A DNA stretch of 64,000 nucleotides from Mucilaginibacter rubeus (GCF_003286415.2 NZ_CP043450.1:1054001-1118000), one strand, 5' to 3'; counted from the stretch's first letter, positions 34,437 to 44,351 are shown. Numbers and translations are program-made. The notes: generated by a model from the letters alone, not told the origin.

Positions 34437-34711
34437 TTGCTGTATATTAATTTGACTGACAGTGTACCGTATACACGGTAGATTTTATTTTTTGTATTTA
34501 TTGCGATTAAAAGGCCATAGAAACAGGTTGTTGTTTATTTGTTTTTTGCATTTTTATTAAAAGTGTGTTGTGGTACAATAAAATAGCAACTTTTGCATGA
34601 ATATTGACGTATATCATACAAAGGTTAAAAAAAGTTAAAAAATTAATTTGTTTAACTACAATTAATGAAATTTGTAATTATTTATTGCTATGTTTATTCG
34701 CCAATAAGCCT

Positions 34712-35308
34712 ATGATCCGTACCAGTTTTACTAAATGGTTTGTTTTACTAAGTTTGTCCATTTCGGTGGCCTTAACTTCCTGCCAGAAAGATGAGGAGGT
34801 AAAGGATATTAACGCGGTTAAAACAGCTACAAGTAAAGACAGCGTATCATCAGTAAACATTATCAATATCCCGGGTAATTTCCTTGCAGGAAAGGGTACC
34901 TTAAAAGTTACCATCGAAGATTCAACCTATACTTTTGATGCCAGCCAGGATTCAATCGCATTTATCAATGTGCATAACGGCGATGACAAATATTTCGGCA
35001 TCACGGCAATCAACAAGGCGCATAACATGAGTTTTGGCATTAGCTCATTAGGGTTGGCCTCGGTGAAAACCAGTAATGATGTAGCCGGAAGCCAGTTTCT
35101 GTTTAAAGTTGATGACAAAAAGCCTTTATTGCAATATACGCTCACCAGGTATGCGGGTCAGCAGGATTTTGGTAAGATAGATATGGATCAGTATAATCAC
35201 GAAAATATAATTGCTAAAGGTACCTTCTTTACCTTTTTGGCTAAAGATGATAAGTCCGACTCTCCGTTTTACCGGGTGGAGGGCAGCTTTGAGTTGCAGC
35301 TTAAATAA
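34712..35308 (+). CDS. Small lipoprotein, unknown function
   Basis: 198 residues from the ATG at 34712. The lipobox SISVALTSCQKDEE is convincing, so an outer- or inner-membrane lipoprotein is expected. The mature part is beta-rich (GKGTLKVTIEDSTYTFDASQ) and ends without a motif. An upstream in-frame start at 34604 has no signal and was rejected. Confidence 0.7.
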   Translation: MIRTSFTKWFVLLSLSISVALTSCQKDEEVKDINAVKTATSKDSVSSVNIINIPGNFLAGKGTLKVTIEDSTYTFDASQDSIAFINVHNGDDKYFGITAINKAHNMSFGISSLGLASVKTSNDVAGSQFLFKVDDKKPLLQYTLTRYAGQQDFGKIDMDQYNHENIIAKGTFFTFLAKDDKSDSPFYRVEGSFELQLK

Positions 35309-35454
35309 AATACCCTTCTGGTTTTGGGCTGATTTGAAAAACTTTTCTTCAGTAATATTAAGGTAAAAAAGCCATTACCAAATTGTCATTAGTGCTTTAA
35401 AGGGCGGTAATACGGCTCTTTTTTTGTACCTTTACGCAAATTTTAAAAACATTG

Positions 35455-35745
35455 ATGAAAGTATTTATTGCAGGTCTTCCTTTAGAAGTAGATGAGGCCG
35501 AATTAACAGCTGTTTTTGGTGATTTCGGGCCTGTTAAATCGCTCCGGATCATTAAAGATCGCGAAACAAAAGAGAGTAAGGGTTTTGGTTTTGTGGAGAT
35601 GGTTAACGAGGATGAAGCGAAAGAAGCGATACGTTGCATGAATGGAGCAAGTTATTATGGCCGCAGGATCACGGTTAACATAGCCGAAGATAAAGGTCCT
35701 GGCTTTAACGGTGGTGGCCAAAAAGGTGGCTTCAGGCGTAATTAA
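35455..35745 (+). CDS. RRM (RNA recognition motif) protein
   Basis: 96 residues. One complete RRM: RNP2 VFIAGLP near the start and RNP1 KGFGFVEM at about 43-50, followed by a Gly-rich tail (GFNGGGQKGGFRRN). Such small RRM proteins are common in Bacteroidota and resemble cyanobacterial RNA-binding proteins; binding of single-stranded RNA is expected. A terminator follows. A TTG three bases before the ATG is an alternative start. Confidence 0.92.
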   Translation: MKVFIAGLPLEVDEAELTAVFGDFGPVKSLRIIKDRETKESKGFGFVEMVNEDEAKEAIRCMNGASYYGRRITVNIAEDKGPGFNGGGQKGGFRRN

Positions 35746-35782
35746 TACCAAATAAAACATTATTCTTCTTTTTCAAAATATT

Positions 35783-35805
35783 AGCCGGCATTGCCGGCTT
35801 TTTTG
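35783..35805 (+). terminator. Rho-independent terminator
   Basis: AGCCGGC/GCCGGCT stem with a 3-nt loop and a following T run. Confidence 0.88.
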
Positions 35806-36025
35806 TTTTTAAACATAATGTTGAAATTGAATAATTAAAATCATATTACATTAATTGGGTTGCCGGAAAAAACTTATTTTAGTATGTCTATAAGTAATTG
35901 GTAGACTGATGAGACAAAACAGATTACTACAACCTTACCTGCAATTTAATGGCCAATTATATCTGCTCTTATTATCTTCCATATTCCAGGATTCGCCTGC
36001 TTACTTACAATTTTAAATAATAGCA

Positions 36026-39000
36026 GTGTGTACTTTCCTGAAACCGGCAATAGCGGCAATTGCGCTTTGGCTTGTAGCTTTTTCAGCTTTTGGCCAGGCG
36101 CCTGATATTACCTATACCACTCCAAATGTTTATATTCTTGGTGCTGAAATAACGCCCTTAAGTCCTTCAAATATCGGTGGCGCTGTGCCTGCCACTATTT
36201 ATGGTGAAACTAAGATTGTAGCGGGCACAGGTCAGTTTGGCAATGTAAATGGCGATGCAGCTACTGCACAGTTTAAATTGCCATATGGTATAAGTATGGA
36301 TGCCGACGGAAATACGTATATAGCTGAAAGCGGCGGCGGGATCCGTATGATAAGCACTTCCGGACAAGTTTCGTCAATTGCTACTGATGCGTTGCCCGGC
36401 CCTCCCTTTAACATACCAAAGCTTAATAATCCCCGCGGCGTAGTTAAGGATAAAAACGGCAATTTATTCGTAGCCAATTACAGCAACCACAACATATTAA
36501 AAATTACCCCTTCAGGGATAATTACAGTTTTTGCCGGTATTAACCAAAGCGGTACCGCCGATGGTCCGGGTAATGTGGCAAATATTATCAATCCTAATGG
36601 TATTGCAATTGATAAGGACGATAATCTTTATGTGTCGGATGTGAATAACGCAATTCGCAAAATTTCTCCATCGGGGTATGTATATACGCTTGCCGGGCAG
36701 CCGGCGGCAGGTACATTAGATGGACTGGGGCCTGGTGCCAAGTTTAACAAACCGGCCGGACTTGCAGTTAATAAAGACGGGAACATATACGTAGCAGATC
36801 AGGCTGGGTTTGTGATTCGCAAAATTACCCCTAACGGGCAGGTTACAACAATAGCGGGTAGCGGTTCCTTTGGTACGGGTGATGGAAACGGAGCCGCTGC
36901 CAACTTTCAGTTTCCTGTAGGGATAACGGTTGATCCATCTGATAATTTATATGTTACGGACGGTGGCGTAGGTACTGTACGGAGGATTTCGCCGGATGGG
37001 GAGGTTAAAACTATAGCAGGGGGCGGCCCGGTAGGAGCGGAAAGCGGGGTTGGTGCCAATGTTCATTTTAGTAGCCCGAGCGGTATAACAATTGGGCCGG
37101 ATGGTAATTTATACGTGGCTGAGTATGGTAAAAATGCTATAAAACGTGTTATAGCAACCGGCTACACTATTGATAAAGCGTTGCCTGCCGGTCTTGTCTT
37201 TGATCCTAAAACCGGCATTATTACTGGCACACCTACAGTTTTATGGCCAGCTACTAATTATACTGTTACCGCATATAATGCAGCTGGCAGCAGTAAGTTC
37301 ATATTGAGTATAGAGGTTGATGAAGTGGCAAAGCCGGTTCTCAATAGTAGCAGTGCCAGTGGGACTATTGCGGCCTGTGTTGGAGCAGCATCTGCAAATT
37401 ATCAAACATTCATGGTGGCGGGAACTAACCTCACCAACGATGCAGTTGTTGTAGCTCCTGCCAATTTTGAAGTGTCGTTAACGCCGGTTGGCGGTTATAG
37501 TAGCACCGTCACCATACCACTTGTTGATTTGGAGCTGCCGCCAGACGGTGACGGAATTGCCGTGTATGTTCGTTCTGCAGCAACAGCGCCTGCCGGAAAC
37601 CTAACCGGTACTGTGTTGTTAAAATCAACAGGGGTAACTGATGTTCTGGTGCCTGTAAGCGGAGTGGTAAACCAGATTATGATATTGGAGGTGAGTATTA
37701 ATCAACAAATTTTGGGCTGCCCAGGCGAGCAGGTGATACTTGTTGCGTTGACACCCAACCCGGCAAATAATCTGAATTATCAGTGGTATGTAAACGGGAG
37801 TCCTCAGGGTGCCAACAGTGTAAATTTTATAAGCTCTGACGTTAGCAGTACTGATGTTATAACGGTAACTATGACTAATACCGTCGATTGTACAACTTCG
37901 CCATCCGTTACTTCTGCCCCGGCATCACCCATGTATATACCGTTAGTAACGCCGGTAGTATCTGCAGAACAACAGGGTTTAGCGTGTCCGGGGCAATCAG
38001 TAATGTTTGTGGCAAATACCCATGGTACTGAGACTGCTAACTCTGTTTACCGTTGGGAGATCAACAATATTGATCAGCATAATAACAGCAAAACATTCCC
38101 GGCGCCTGTTACAATTACTGCGGGTGATAAAGTGACTGTTACGCTGACCAATATAAGTGATTGCGGTCCATTGAGTACAACTTCAGCCCCAATATCGCCT
38201 GCGTATATACCTGTAGTGTTCCCGGTAGTAACGGTAGAACAACCGGATTTGGCCTGCCCGGGGCAATCGGTAATATTTGTGGCAAATACACATGGTACTG
38301 AGAGCGTTAATTCTGTTTACCGTTGGGAGGTCAACAATATTGATCAGCATAATGGCAATAAAACATTTCCTGCGCCTGCTACTATAACTGCTGCTGATAA
38401 AGTGACTGTTACACTAACTAATACAAGTGATTGTGGTCCCCTGAGTGCAACTTCTTCGCCGATATCGCCTGAGTATACAACGCCGGTAGTGCCCCCGGTA
38501 GTAACGGTAGAACAACAGGGTTTAGCATGCCCGGGGCAGTCGGTAATGTTTGTGGCAAATACCCATGGAACCGAGATTGCTAACTCTGCTTATCGTTGGG
38601 AGATCAACAATATCGATCAGCATAATAACAATAAGACATTTCCGGCACCTGTTACTATAACGGCTGCTGATAAAGTGACTGTTACGTTGACCAATACAAG
38701 TGATTGTGGTCCATTGAGTGCAACTTCAGTCTCAATATCGCCTGCGTATATACCGGTAGTGCCTCCTGTAGTAACGGTAGAGCAACAGGGTTTAGCATGC
38801 CCGGGGCAGTCGGTAATGTTTGTGGCAAATACCCATGGAACCGAGATTGCTAACTCTGCTTATCGTTGGGAGATCAACAATATCGATCAGCATAATAACA
38901 ATAAGACATTTCCTGCGCCTGCTACAATTACTGCGGGTGATAAAGTGACTGTTACGCTGATCAATACAAGTGATTGTGGTCCATTGAGTGCAGCTTCTTC

Positions 39001-39793
39001 GCCGATATCGCCTTCATATAATTCACCACTAACACCAATTGTAACTATTAACCCCTCATCGTTTTACCCTGCTTGTGAGGGGACTGTTCAAACTTTTATA
39101 GCAACGTCACCTAATCCGGGCATTAATCCTAATTATCAATGGCAATTGAATCACGTTAATGTTGGCGAAAACAGCGATAGCTTTAAAAGTAACATCCTGA
39201 AAAACGGCGATGTGTTAACTTGTACAATAAGTAGCTCTGGACAATGCGCCATACCCGGCACCAGTAATGAGTTTTTTATTCAAACTAAGGAGCTGCCTAC
39301 AGTTGCGTTTAACGGGAATGTTAATATTAAAAAAGGTGAAAGTATTACCTTATCGCCAGTGCTATCTAATGGAATTATTAATTATAGCTGGTCGCCTTCG
39401 GTTGGGTTAAATAATTCAACCGTTTCCTCTCCAAACGCGTCGCCAACTGTAACTACTTCATATACATTAATAGTTACATCTGCAGGAGGTTGTCAGGCAT
39501 CGGCCAGTATTAAGGTTAATGTACTTGAACAAATGCTTGTTCCAAGTGCTTTTACTCCAAATGGCGATGGTGTTAATGATACCTGGCGCATAGCAGGACT
39601 TGCTGCATACCCAAACTGCACAGTGAACGTGTTTAATAGGTACGGTGCCGGGATATTCCGTTCGGTAGGTTACAGTAAAGATTGGAATGGCTCTTTTAAT
39701 GGGTATGTATTGCCTTCCGGCACCTATTATTACGTGGTTGATCTTAAGGACGGTAGCAAACCTTTATCAGGGTATGTTGTGCTCTTGAAATAA
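36026..39793 (+). CDS. Large secreted T9SS cargo protein with NHL and Ig-like repeats
   Basis: 1255 residues, GTG start with signal peptide (IAAIALWLVAFSAFGQ). Residues about 55-380 are NHL-type propeller repeats (ADGNTYIAESG, KDGNIYVADQ, PSDNLYVTDG, PDGNLYVAEYG). A putative-Ig segment follows (FDPKTGIITGTPT), then Ig-like domains with four near-identical 90-residue modules (about 640-1005). The C-terminus VPSAFTPNGDGVNDTWRI..NVFNRYG is the type B sorting domain of the type IX secretion system, so export to the surface is expected. Ligand unknown; carbohydrate or adhesion role possible. Confidence 0.88.
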   Translation: MCTFLKPAIAAIALWLVAFSAFGQAPDITYTTPNVYILGAEITPLSPSNIGGAVPATIYGETKIVAGTGQFGNVNGDAATAQFKLPYGISMDADGNTYIAESGGGIRMISTSGQVSSIATDALPGPPFNIPKLNNPRGVVKDKNGNLFVANYSNHNILKITPSGIITVFAGINQSGTADGPGNVANIINPNGIAIDKDDNLYVSDVNNAIRKISPSGYVYTLAGQPAAGTLDGLGPGAKFNKPAGLAVNKDGNIYVADQAGFVIRKITPNGQVTTIAGSGSFGTGDGNGAAANFQFPVGITVDPSDNLYVTDGGVGTVRRISPDGEVKTIAGGGPVGAESGVGANVHFSSPSGITIGPDGNLYVAEYGKNAIKRVIATGYTIDKALPAGLVFDPKTGIITGTPTVLWPATNYTVTAYNAAGSSKFILSIEVDEVAKPVLNSSSASGTIAACVGAASANYQTFMVAGTNLTNDAVVVAPANFEVSLTPVGGYSSTVTIPLVDLELPPDGDGIAVYVRSAATAPAGNLTGTVLLKSTGVTDVLVPVSGVVNQIMILEVSINQQILGCPGEQVILVALTPNPANNLNYQWYVNGSPQGANSVNFISSDVSSTDVITVTMTNTVDCTTSPSVTSAPASPMYIPLVTPVVSAEQQGLACPGQSVMFVANTHGTETANSVYRWEINNIDQHNNSKTFPAPVTITAGDKVTVTLTNISDCGPLSTTSAPISPAYIPVVFPVVTVEQPDLACPGQSVIFVANTHGTESVNSVYRWEVNNIDQHNGNKTFPAPATITAADKVTVTLTNTSDCGPLSATSSPISPEYTTPVVPPVVTVEQQGLACPGQSVMFVANTHGTEIANSAYRWEINNIDQHNNNKTFPAPVTITAADKVTVTLTNTSDCGPLSATSVSISPAYIPVVPPVVTVEQQGLACPGQSVMFVANTHGTEIANSAYRWEINNIDQHNNNKTFPAPATITAGDKVTVTLINTSDCGPLSAASSPISPSYNSPLTPIVTINPSSFYPACEGTVQTFIATSPNPGINPNYQWQLNHVNVGENSDSFKSNILKNGDVLTCTISSSGQCAIPGTSNEFFIQTKELPTVAFNGNVNIKKGESITLSPVLSNGIINYSWSPSVGLNNSTVSSPNASPTVTTSYTLIVTSAGGCQASASIKVNVLEQMLVPSAFTPNGDGVNDTWRIAGLAAYPNCTVNVFNRYGAGIFRSVGYSKDWNGSFNGYVLPSGTYYYVVDLKDGSKPLSGYVVLLK
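37955..39037 (+). repeat. Four tandem 270-273-bp modules within the T9SS cargo gene
   Basis: Units start at 37955, 38225, 38498 and 38768. Units 3 and 4 share over 100 identical consecutive bases, a sign of recent duplication or gene conversion. Confidence 0.9.
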
Positions 39794-39804
39794 TAGTAAA
39801 GGAA

Positions 39805-40155
39805 TTATGACGCCTGCGCCAGCGACACTTTATCCGGATCGAGATTGTTGAGTAAAGTATCCAGCTTAAGGTTAAATTCTTTTAATTGAATGTCGCCTTT
39901 TTCAAATGCTTTGGTCAATTGGGTTAGTTCTTCTTCAAGGTGTTGAACATCAGTGTTGTTTGTGGCTGTACTATGCTTTTGATGGTCTTCAATAACTTCT
40001 ATTTTATATTCGGCAGCTTTAAGCAGGTATGCTTGTTGAACATCAAAAGTGATATGACTGTTATCGGTCACTTTTGCTTTTTGTTGTTTGTTAAATTCTA
40101 CTAAAATTATAGCAGCAATAATAGCGGCAATTACCAGCATCATTATAGGATCCAT
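39805..40155 (-). CDS. Single-pass membrane protein with SHOCT-like C-terminus
   Basis: 116 residues. N-terminal membrane anchor (PIMMLVIAAIIAAIILVEF), then a charged linker and a C-terminal helical pair (LEEELTQLTKAFEKGDIQLKEFNLKLDTLL) resembling an SHOCT motif. Cytoplasmic tail. Convergent with the T9SS cargo gene. Function unknown. Confidence 0.65.
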   Translation of the reverse strand: MDPIMMLVIAAIIAAIILVEFNKQQKAKVTDNSHITFDVQQAYLLKAAEYKIEVIEDHQKHSTATNNTDVQHLEEELTQLTKAFEKGDIQLKEFNLKLDTLLNNLDPDKVSLAQAS

Positions 40156-40376
40156 CTTCTTCTCTCTTTATTGTTACAGGTTTATGATTCCGGACTTAGG
40201 GCCGGTGGCTTATAATTGAACTAAATATAGTTGAATAAAAAATAAACTAAAAGGCAATTGTTGAAAAATTGCTCATTTGTGAATAACTATTGAGAAATGA
40301 CTGTATGTTTTGTGTAAAAGTGTGAAATTCAAAAATGGTTAAAATGGGAAATTTCGTGCAAATACTTTCTTTATCG

Positions 40377-40886
40377 TTAATTGTGGTTTATCCGTTTTTC
40401 ATAACACAAAAATCTTAGCCCGGGTCTTAAATCTAAGCTGATTTCTCCCGCCAAAACGTAGCCTAATTTGGGGAATAGTTTTTGAGTTGCCTGATTGGCG
40501 ATATTGGTGTCAATTCGTAATGTATTAATTCCACGTCTGATGGCTTCTTGTTCGGCTTGTATTAAAAGCGCTGCCGCAACACCGCGACCCTGGTAATTGA
40601 TGTTTACAGCAAGTCGATGTGTAACGATGGCGGTTTCGGTGATGTCAAGCCCGGCCTGGGCATATTCGGCATCCTGATCGGTGGTTATGGCGGCTACGCC
40701 CGCGACAGCTCTATCAATCTCGGCTACCCAAAGCTGATTTAGGTCAATATCTTTAGTAAATACCTCTTTGTTGGGATAGTCATCATTCCATTGAAAGTTA
40801 CCGGCAGCTTTCATTGTCGGTATTACGTTCGAAACAAGTGTTAAAATCTGTGGTATATCGTTGAATGTAGCCAGTCTGATGATCAT
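40377..40886 (-). CDS. GNAT-family N-acetyltransferase
   Basis: 169 residues. The acetyl-CoA site motif is RLAVNINYQGRGVAAALLIQAEQEAIRRG, the Q/RxxGxG/A signature; RIDTNIANQATQKLFPKLGY follows as expected for GNAT strand/helix 5. Substrate not predictable. No partner genes. Confidence 0.88.
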   Translation of the reverse strand: MIIRLATFNDIPQILTLVSNVIPTMKAAGNFQWNDDYPNKEVFTKDIDLNQLWVAEIDRAVAGVAAITTDQDAEYAQAGLDITETAIVTHRLAVNINYQGRGVAAALLIQAEQEAIRRGINTLRIDTNIANQATQKLFPKLGYVLAGEISLDLRPGLRFLCYEKRINHN

Positions 40887-41360
40887 TCTATCTGTCGGAA
40901 AAAGAACATCGCAAAAATATAGAAGTTTGAGAATGGAAAATTTGCTTTTTGCAATAAATTATTATCCACTACCTCAAAGCGCGACGCTTTCTAAGTCCAA
41001 CTTTTGAAGGGGATTGTATTTGTCGGATAACTGTACAGAATAATAGCAGGAGCAGGGTATAAAATGCAAAGTTTTGTACCCAGTTGCCAACACTGAGTTC
41101 ATTAACTATAAGTTTTAACATCTCACTTTGCATCGCTTAAAAATTTAGCCTTGCTTAATACTATAATTTTGATTCGCGGCATCTTCAAAGGTTTAAAAGT
41201 GCTGCGGAATAATAAGCAGGGTGTAGATAAATTAATGTGTACTACATTAACCGTATATGCGTAAGAATGTTGTTAGTTATATGATGTTTTTAATATTAAT
41301 GGCGGAATAATGACAGCTGCATTTTATTGCTGTAATAACAAAATGCAGCTGTTATGAGTA
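40887..41360. other. Intergenic region upstream of the GNAT gene
   Basis: 474 bases. Apart from the possible micro-protein at 40969-41133 I see no gene. A hairpin of GCAGCTGT and ACAGCTGC words occurs near 41312-41355, just after the S24 repressor stop. Confidence 0.4.
40969..41133 (-). CDS. Possible 54-residue membrane micro-protein
   Basis: Open frame from ATG 41133 to the TAG at 40969: a polar N-terminus, hydrophobic FAFYTLLLLLFCTVI (about 23-37) and a basic C-terminus (KVGLRKRRALR). The topology (N-out, C-in) is self-consistent, but it may be chance. Confidence 0.35.
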   Translation of the reverse strand: MQSEMLKLIVNELSVGNWVQNFAFYTLLLLLFCTVIRQIQSPSKVGLRKRRALR

Positions 41361-42062
41361 TTAGTGGTTGTGCTTTTTGTGGATGTCTTTAACAAGACAA
41401 AGTTTTTTAATATCGGCAACTTTTATAATGAACGGTGCGTATTTTAACCGGTTGCCAACCATTTCGGTTGTGTTATCTGAATGGGCAATTACTTCGTCGG
41501 GACTGTCGCCGGCAAGCAGGCGTTTGTACATACGATAGTCTCCCCATTCAATATAATATACCTCTCCTGGCAGGATCTTTTTATCGTGAATTATTTTTAG
41601 CGCCACCCAGCATCCGTTTTCAAGATATGGGTACATGCTGTGCCCCCAAACCGGAAGCGCGAAATCACAATCCTCAATGCCCGGGAAATTCATGTGGCCA
41701 ACGGGCTGGGAATCATTAATATCATTATATACTTCCACGCCGGAAGCGGTAGCAGAAATTTCATACATCGGTATGCCTTCGCTGTGTTTGGATACAGGTT
41801 TTGATTCAGAATAATTCTGGTTTTTTTCTCCAGATATGTATTCTTTGTATTTTTCTTTAAAAATACGGAGCTTTTCTGGATCTATGTTTTGTCTGCTCTT
41901 TATTATCTCTGTGATTGAGCTTGGAGAGTTAAAGCCCAGGGTTTCGGCTAACTGCGCATTGCCGTTAAATGCCTTTCCTTTAAGCTGATTGTAAAGGATG
42001 ATGAACTCCAATGTTTCTGGACGTACAATCTTTATTTTGTTGGGTTTTGATCCGTCTTCCAT
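41361..42062 (-). CDS. S24-family repressor (XRE-like N-terminus, LexA/CI-like peptidase)
   Basis: 233 residues. The N-terminus has a helix-turn-helix-like region (AQLAETLGFNSPSSITEIIKSRQ, about 37-58). The peptidase fold has the catalytic Ser142 in GHSMYP and Lys180 in MYKRL. I see no Ala-Gly cleavage dipeptide at the expected place, only ATASGVEV, so autocleavage is uncertain. It is divergent from two small genes with tandem operator-like repeats between them. Probably controls them, perhaps in response to DNA damage; it is 9.5 kb from the phage cassette and not clearly part of it. Confidence 0.85.
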   Translation of the reverse strand: MEDGSKPNKIKIVRPETLEFIILYNQLKGKAFNGNAQLAETLGFNSPSSITEIIKSRQNIDPEKLRIFKEKYKEYISGEKNQNYSESKPVSKHSEGIPMYEISATASGVEVYNDINDSQPVGHMNFPGIEDCDFALPVWGHSMYPYLENGCWVALKIIHDKKILPGEVYYIEWGDYRMYKRLLAGDSPDEVIAHSDNTTEMVGNRLKYAPFIIKVADIKKLCLVKDIHKKHNH

Positions 42063-42075
42063 GATTAAAAATAAT

Positions 42076-42119
42076 TAAAGATTATTCTTGATTTTAATAA
42101 AGATTATTCTGTATATTTG
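42076..42119. promoter_or_regulatory. Tandem operator-like repeats and promoter between S24 repressor and small genes
   Basis: The 13-mer TAAAGATTATTCT occurs at 42076-42088 and 42098-42110, 22 bp apart (about two helical turns). The plus-strand -7 element TATATTTG (42112-42119), with a TTG at 42088-42090, directly follows the second copy. Confidence 0.7.
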
Positions 42120-42266
42120 TTTCGTTGATAATTGCTAATGTAAGTCAAATTATTCACAAATCAAAATATGGAACTTTGTTTATCAAGAGTATTCTTTTGT
42201 TGAACTATGATGTTCTGTAATTTAAAATCAAGAAAAATATAGATAATAATCAATAATAACAGCATC

Positions 42267-42458
42267 ATGTATATAGTATTTTCCGCGTTCAGGCAACCGG
42301 CGCAAATCAGTATCAATGAATATAGAACCGACGTAGCAAATGAGCAGGAGGTATTGCAACGCATAGAAGGGTACAGGATGGCATGCGAAAAGTACCGGGA
42401 CGAAATTGCCGCTATTCAAAAATATATGCCCGGATGGCTGCCTTCATTTACGCGGTAA
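42267..42458 (+). CDS. Small unknown protein under S24 control
   Basis: 63 residues: MYIVFSAFRQPAQISINEYRTDVANEQE, then a helix. No known family, no signal. It is the first gene of the plus-strand pair divergent from the S24 repressor. Confidence 0.5.
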   Translation: MYIVFSAFRQPAQISINEYRTDVANEQEVLQRIEGYRMACEKYRDEIAAIQKYMPGWLPSFTR

Positions 42459-42504
42459 TAACACGCCATAAACCTTATTGAATTAAAATAATATACTAAT
42501 TACC

Positions 42505-42921
42505 ATGATAAAAATTTCTCAAAAACTTAGAAGCCAGCTTTGGTGGCTTATTATTTCGGTTGATTATGACTATAGCCGGATCACCATAGCCGATCATGAC
42601 CTGACAGATGAAGTACTTACTTTATGGCTGGAGGATAAACAAGATTTCAAAAATTCGATTGATGAATGCCTGCAGGTGGATATCCGTGTACGAGATATGG
42701 CCCGTATAATTAAAACCGAAAACCTGAATAGCTATGAAGGTACCAGATTGCATCCAACTAAAAACTTTGCTTATAAAACCCGAATAGAAATTAATGCACC
42801 TGTGCAATGGTATAGAGATGATGCATCAATACAAGAACAACAATGGACCCGCGAGGCTATTTTGAAAGCGCTGCTTACCCAGCTTGTAGAAGCAGGCACC
42901 GCAAGTGATTATGCTTATTAA
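42505..42921 (+). CDS. Unknown protein, second gene of the S24-divergent pair
   Basis: 138 residues, soluble, acidic: SVDYDYSRITIADHDLTDEVLTLWLEDKQDFKNSIDECLQV. No recognised motif. A 46-base gap to the first gene suggests one transcript. It may be a remnant of a longer SOS-type or phage-type operon, since the next gene is on the other strand. Confidence 0.55.
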   Translation: MIKISQKLRSQLWWLIISVDYDYSRITIADHDLTDEVLTLWLEDKQDFKNSIDECLQVDIRVRDMARIIKTENLNSYEGTRLHPTKNFAYKTRIEINAPVQWYRDDASIQEQQWTREAILKALLTQLVEAGTASDYAY

Positions 42922-43001
42922 ATTAAATTTTAATTATGCTATTTGGAATTTTATTCATAATTATAACGTGGTGAAATTAGCTTTAAATGCTGTTTGTGGT
43001 G

Positions 43002-43880
43002 TTAAATCTGATTGATTGCCTGTTGTAGAAGCCTGTTAAATTCAGTTGGTTTTTCAACCATAGGGAAGTGCCCGGTGGCATGTATCTGTAGCAACTGATA
43101 GGGGATACCTGCCTTGATGAAACCGATGGTATCATTAGGGGTATAGTCGCTGTTAATGAGGTGGAGTTTTGTTTTGATGGCCTTAAGCTTGGCCACGGTA
43201 TTAAAGCCATTATCTTCCATACTCGCTATGGCTATGGCACTATCGGCGTTAGCCACATCTTTGAGTACCCGTTTCCTGATGGCTGTGTCTGTTGTTTTAT
43301 AAAAAAGGTCCTGATTAAAATATGCTGTAGTAACCGCCTTAAAATGCATTTTCAACTCGGCTATTGCTTTTGCATAATCAGCTTTTGCTTTCGCGCTTTC
43401 GGGCTTTCCGTCAAAGCCTTTAAAGTTATCAATACCAACCAGGCCTATAACTTGATGTGGAGCATCGAGCTTGGTCTGTACAATAATTTCACCGGCCATG
43501 GAATGGCCAACGAGAATTACGTTTTTTAATTTAAGCGTATTTATTACAGCGGTTACATCACCGGCAAAATCATTTGTTGTCCACGAGTTGCGGTTTTTAC
43601 CCGATTGGCCGTAGCCTCCCAGATCCATAGTAACTACCCTGTATTTTTTGCTGAAGTGTTTTACCTGGTTGTTGAAATAGCTTTTGTTAATGCACCAACC
43701 ATGCACAAAAAGTAACGTAGTATCACCTTTGCCGGTATCTGTATAAGCGATGTTAACACCATGATTGCTGACTTTTAAATCAGATCGAAGAGTCATTTTT
43801 TTGTTTTGAGGATGCTGAACACAGGCATACCACAAACCAATTGATGCTAATAATGAAAACAGCGCAGGTAGCTTTTTCAT
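43002..43880 (-). CDS. Alpha/beta-hydrolase, probable lipoprotein
   Basis: 292 residues. An N-terminal SIGLWYACVQ lipobox is followed by an alpha/beta-hydrolase fold: oxyanion HGWCINKS, nucleophile elbow GHSMAG (Ser about 127) and a C-terminal HATGHFPM with the catalytic His. Acts on an unknown ester or amide in the periplasm. Single gene. Confidence 0.85.
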   Translation of the reverse strand: MKKLPALFSLLASIGLWYACVQHPQNKKMTLRSDLKVSNHGVNIAYTDTGKGDTTLLFVHGWCINKSYFNNQVKHFSKKYRVVTMDLGGYGQSGKNRNSWTTNDFAGDVTAVINTLKLKNVILVGHSMAGEIIVQTKLDAPHQVIGLVGIDNFKGFDGKPESAKAKADYAKAIAELKMHFKAVTTAYFNQDLFYKTTDTAIRKRVLKDVANADSAIAIASMEDNGFNTVAKLKAIKTKLHLINSDYTPNDTIGFIKAGIPYQLLQIHATGHFPMVEKPTEFNRLLQQAINQI

Positions 43881-44009
43881 AAACGGATATTTATATACGG
43901 CGGTTTCACTATATAAATATCCGTTTATGAACGGGTTACGCCAAATGTTTAACTTATTTTAACAATGCAGGTATTGCGCCAAGGGCAACGCCGGGCGCAG
44001 GTAGTACTG

Positions 44010-44351
44010 TTACTTTGCTTTTACCTGCTGCTGTTCTTTTTCATTTGGCTCAACAAGTACAAGTTCTTCGTTAACTTCTTCTTGTGCCTGCTGAGTAGCA
44101 TAATTTAATTTCCTGAAACGCCATTGTGCAAAAGCCGGTTCCTGGAAACGGTTTATGAGTTTGAAGAATTTTGGGAAGTTGTGTACCTCTTCCAATAGTA
44201 AGCCGGTTACTATGCCATTGTTATCAAGTATTTCGCGTATGGTGTATTCCTTATCTTTGGTGATCCATATCTCGAAGTCCTGACGTATTTCGGCCATCTT
44301 TTCAGGGTCTATTTTGTCATTTATACAAATTACCTTATCGCCCGGTTTCAT
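44010..44351 (-). CDS. Hypothetical cytoplasmic protein
   Basis: 113 residues: MKPGDKVICINDKIDPEKMAEI, an SH3-like beta start, then KEYTIREILDNNGIVTGLLLEEVHNFPKFFKLINRF. The tail is Gln/Glu-rich. No function recognised; seems widespread in related genomes. Confidence 0.55.
   Translation of the reverse strand: MKPGDKVICINDKIDPEKMAEIRQDFEIWITKDKEYTIREILDNNGIVTGLLLEEVHNFPKFFKLINRFQEPAFAQWRFRKLNYATQQAQEEVNEELVLVEPNEKEQQQVKAK

Noticed and set aside
35909..36016. 35-residue frame before the T9SS cargo gene
   Set aside because: Ends in a stop before the GTG start, no conservation evidence; probably chance.
41361..42062. S24 repressor as the missing repressor of the phage cassette
   Set aside because: Separated by about 9 kb of host genes, and its operator-like repeats are not seen in the phage cassette.
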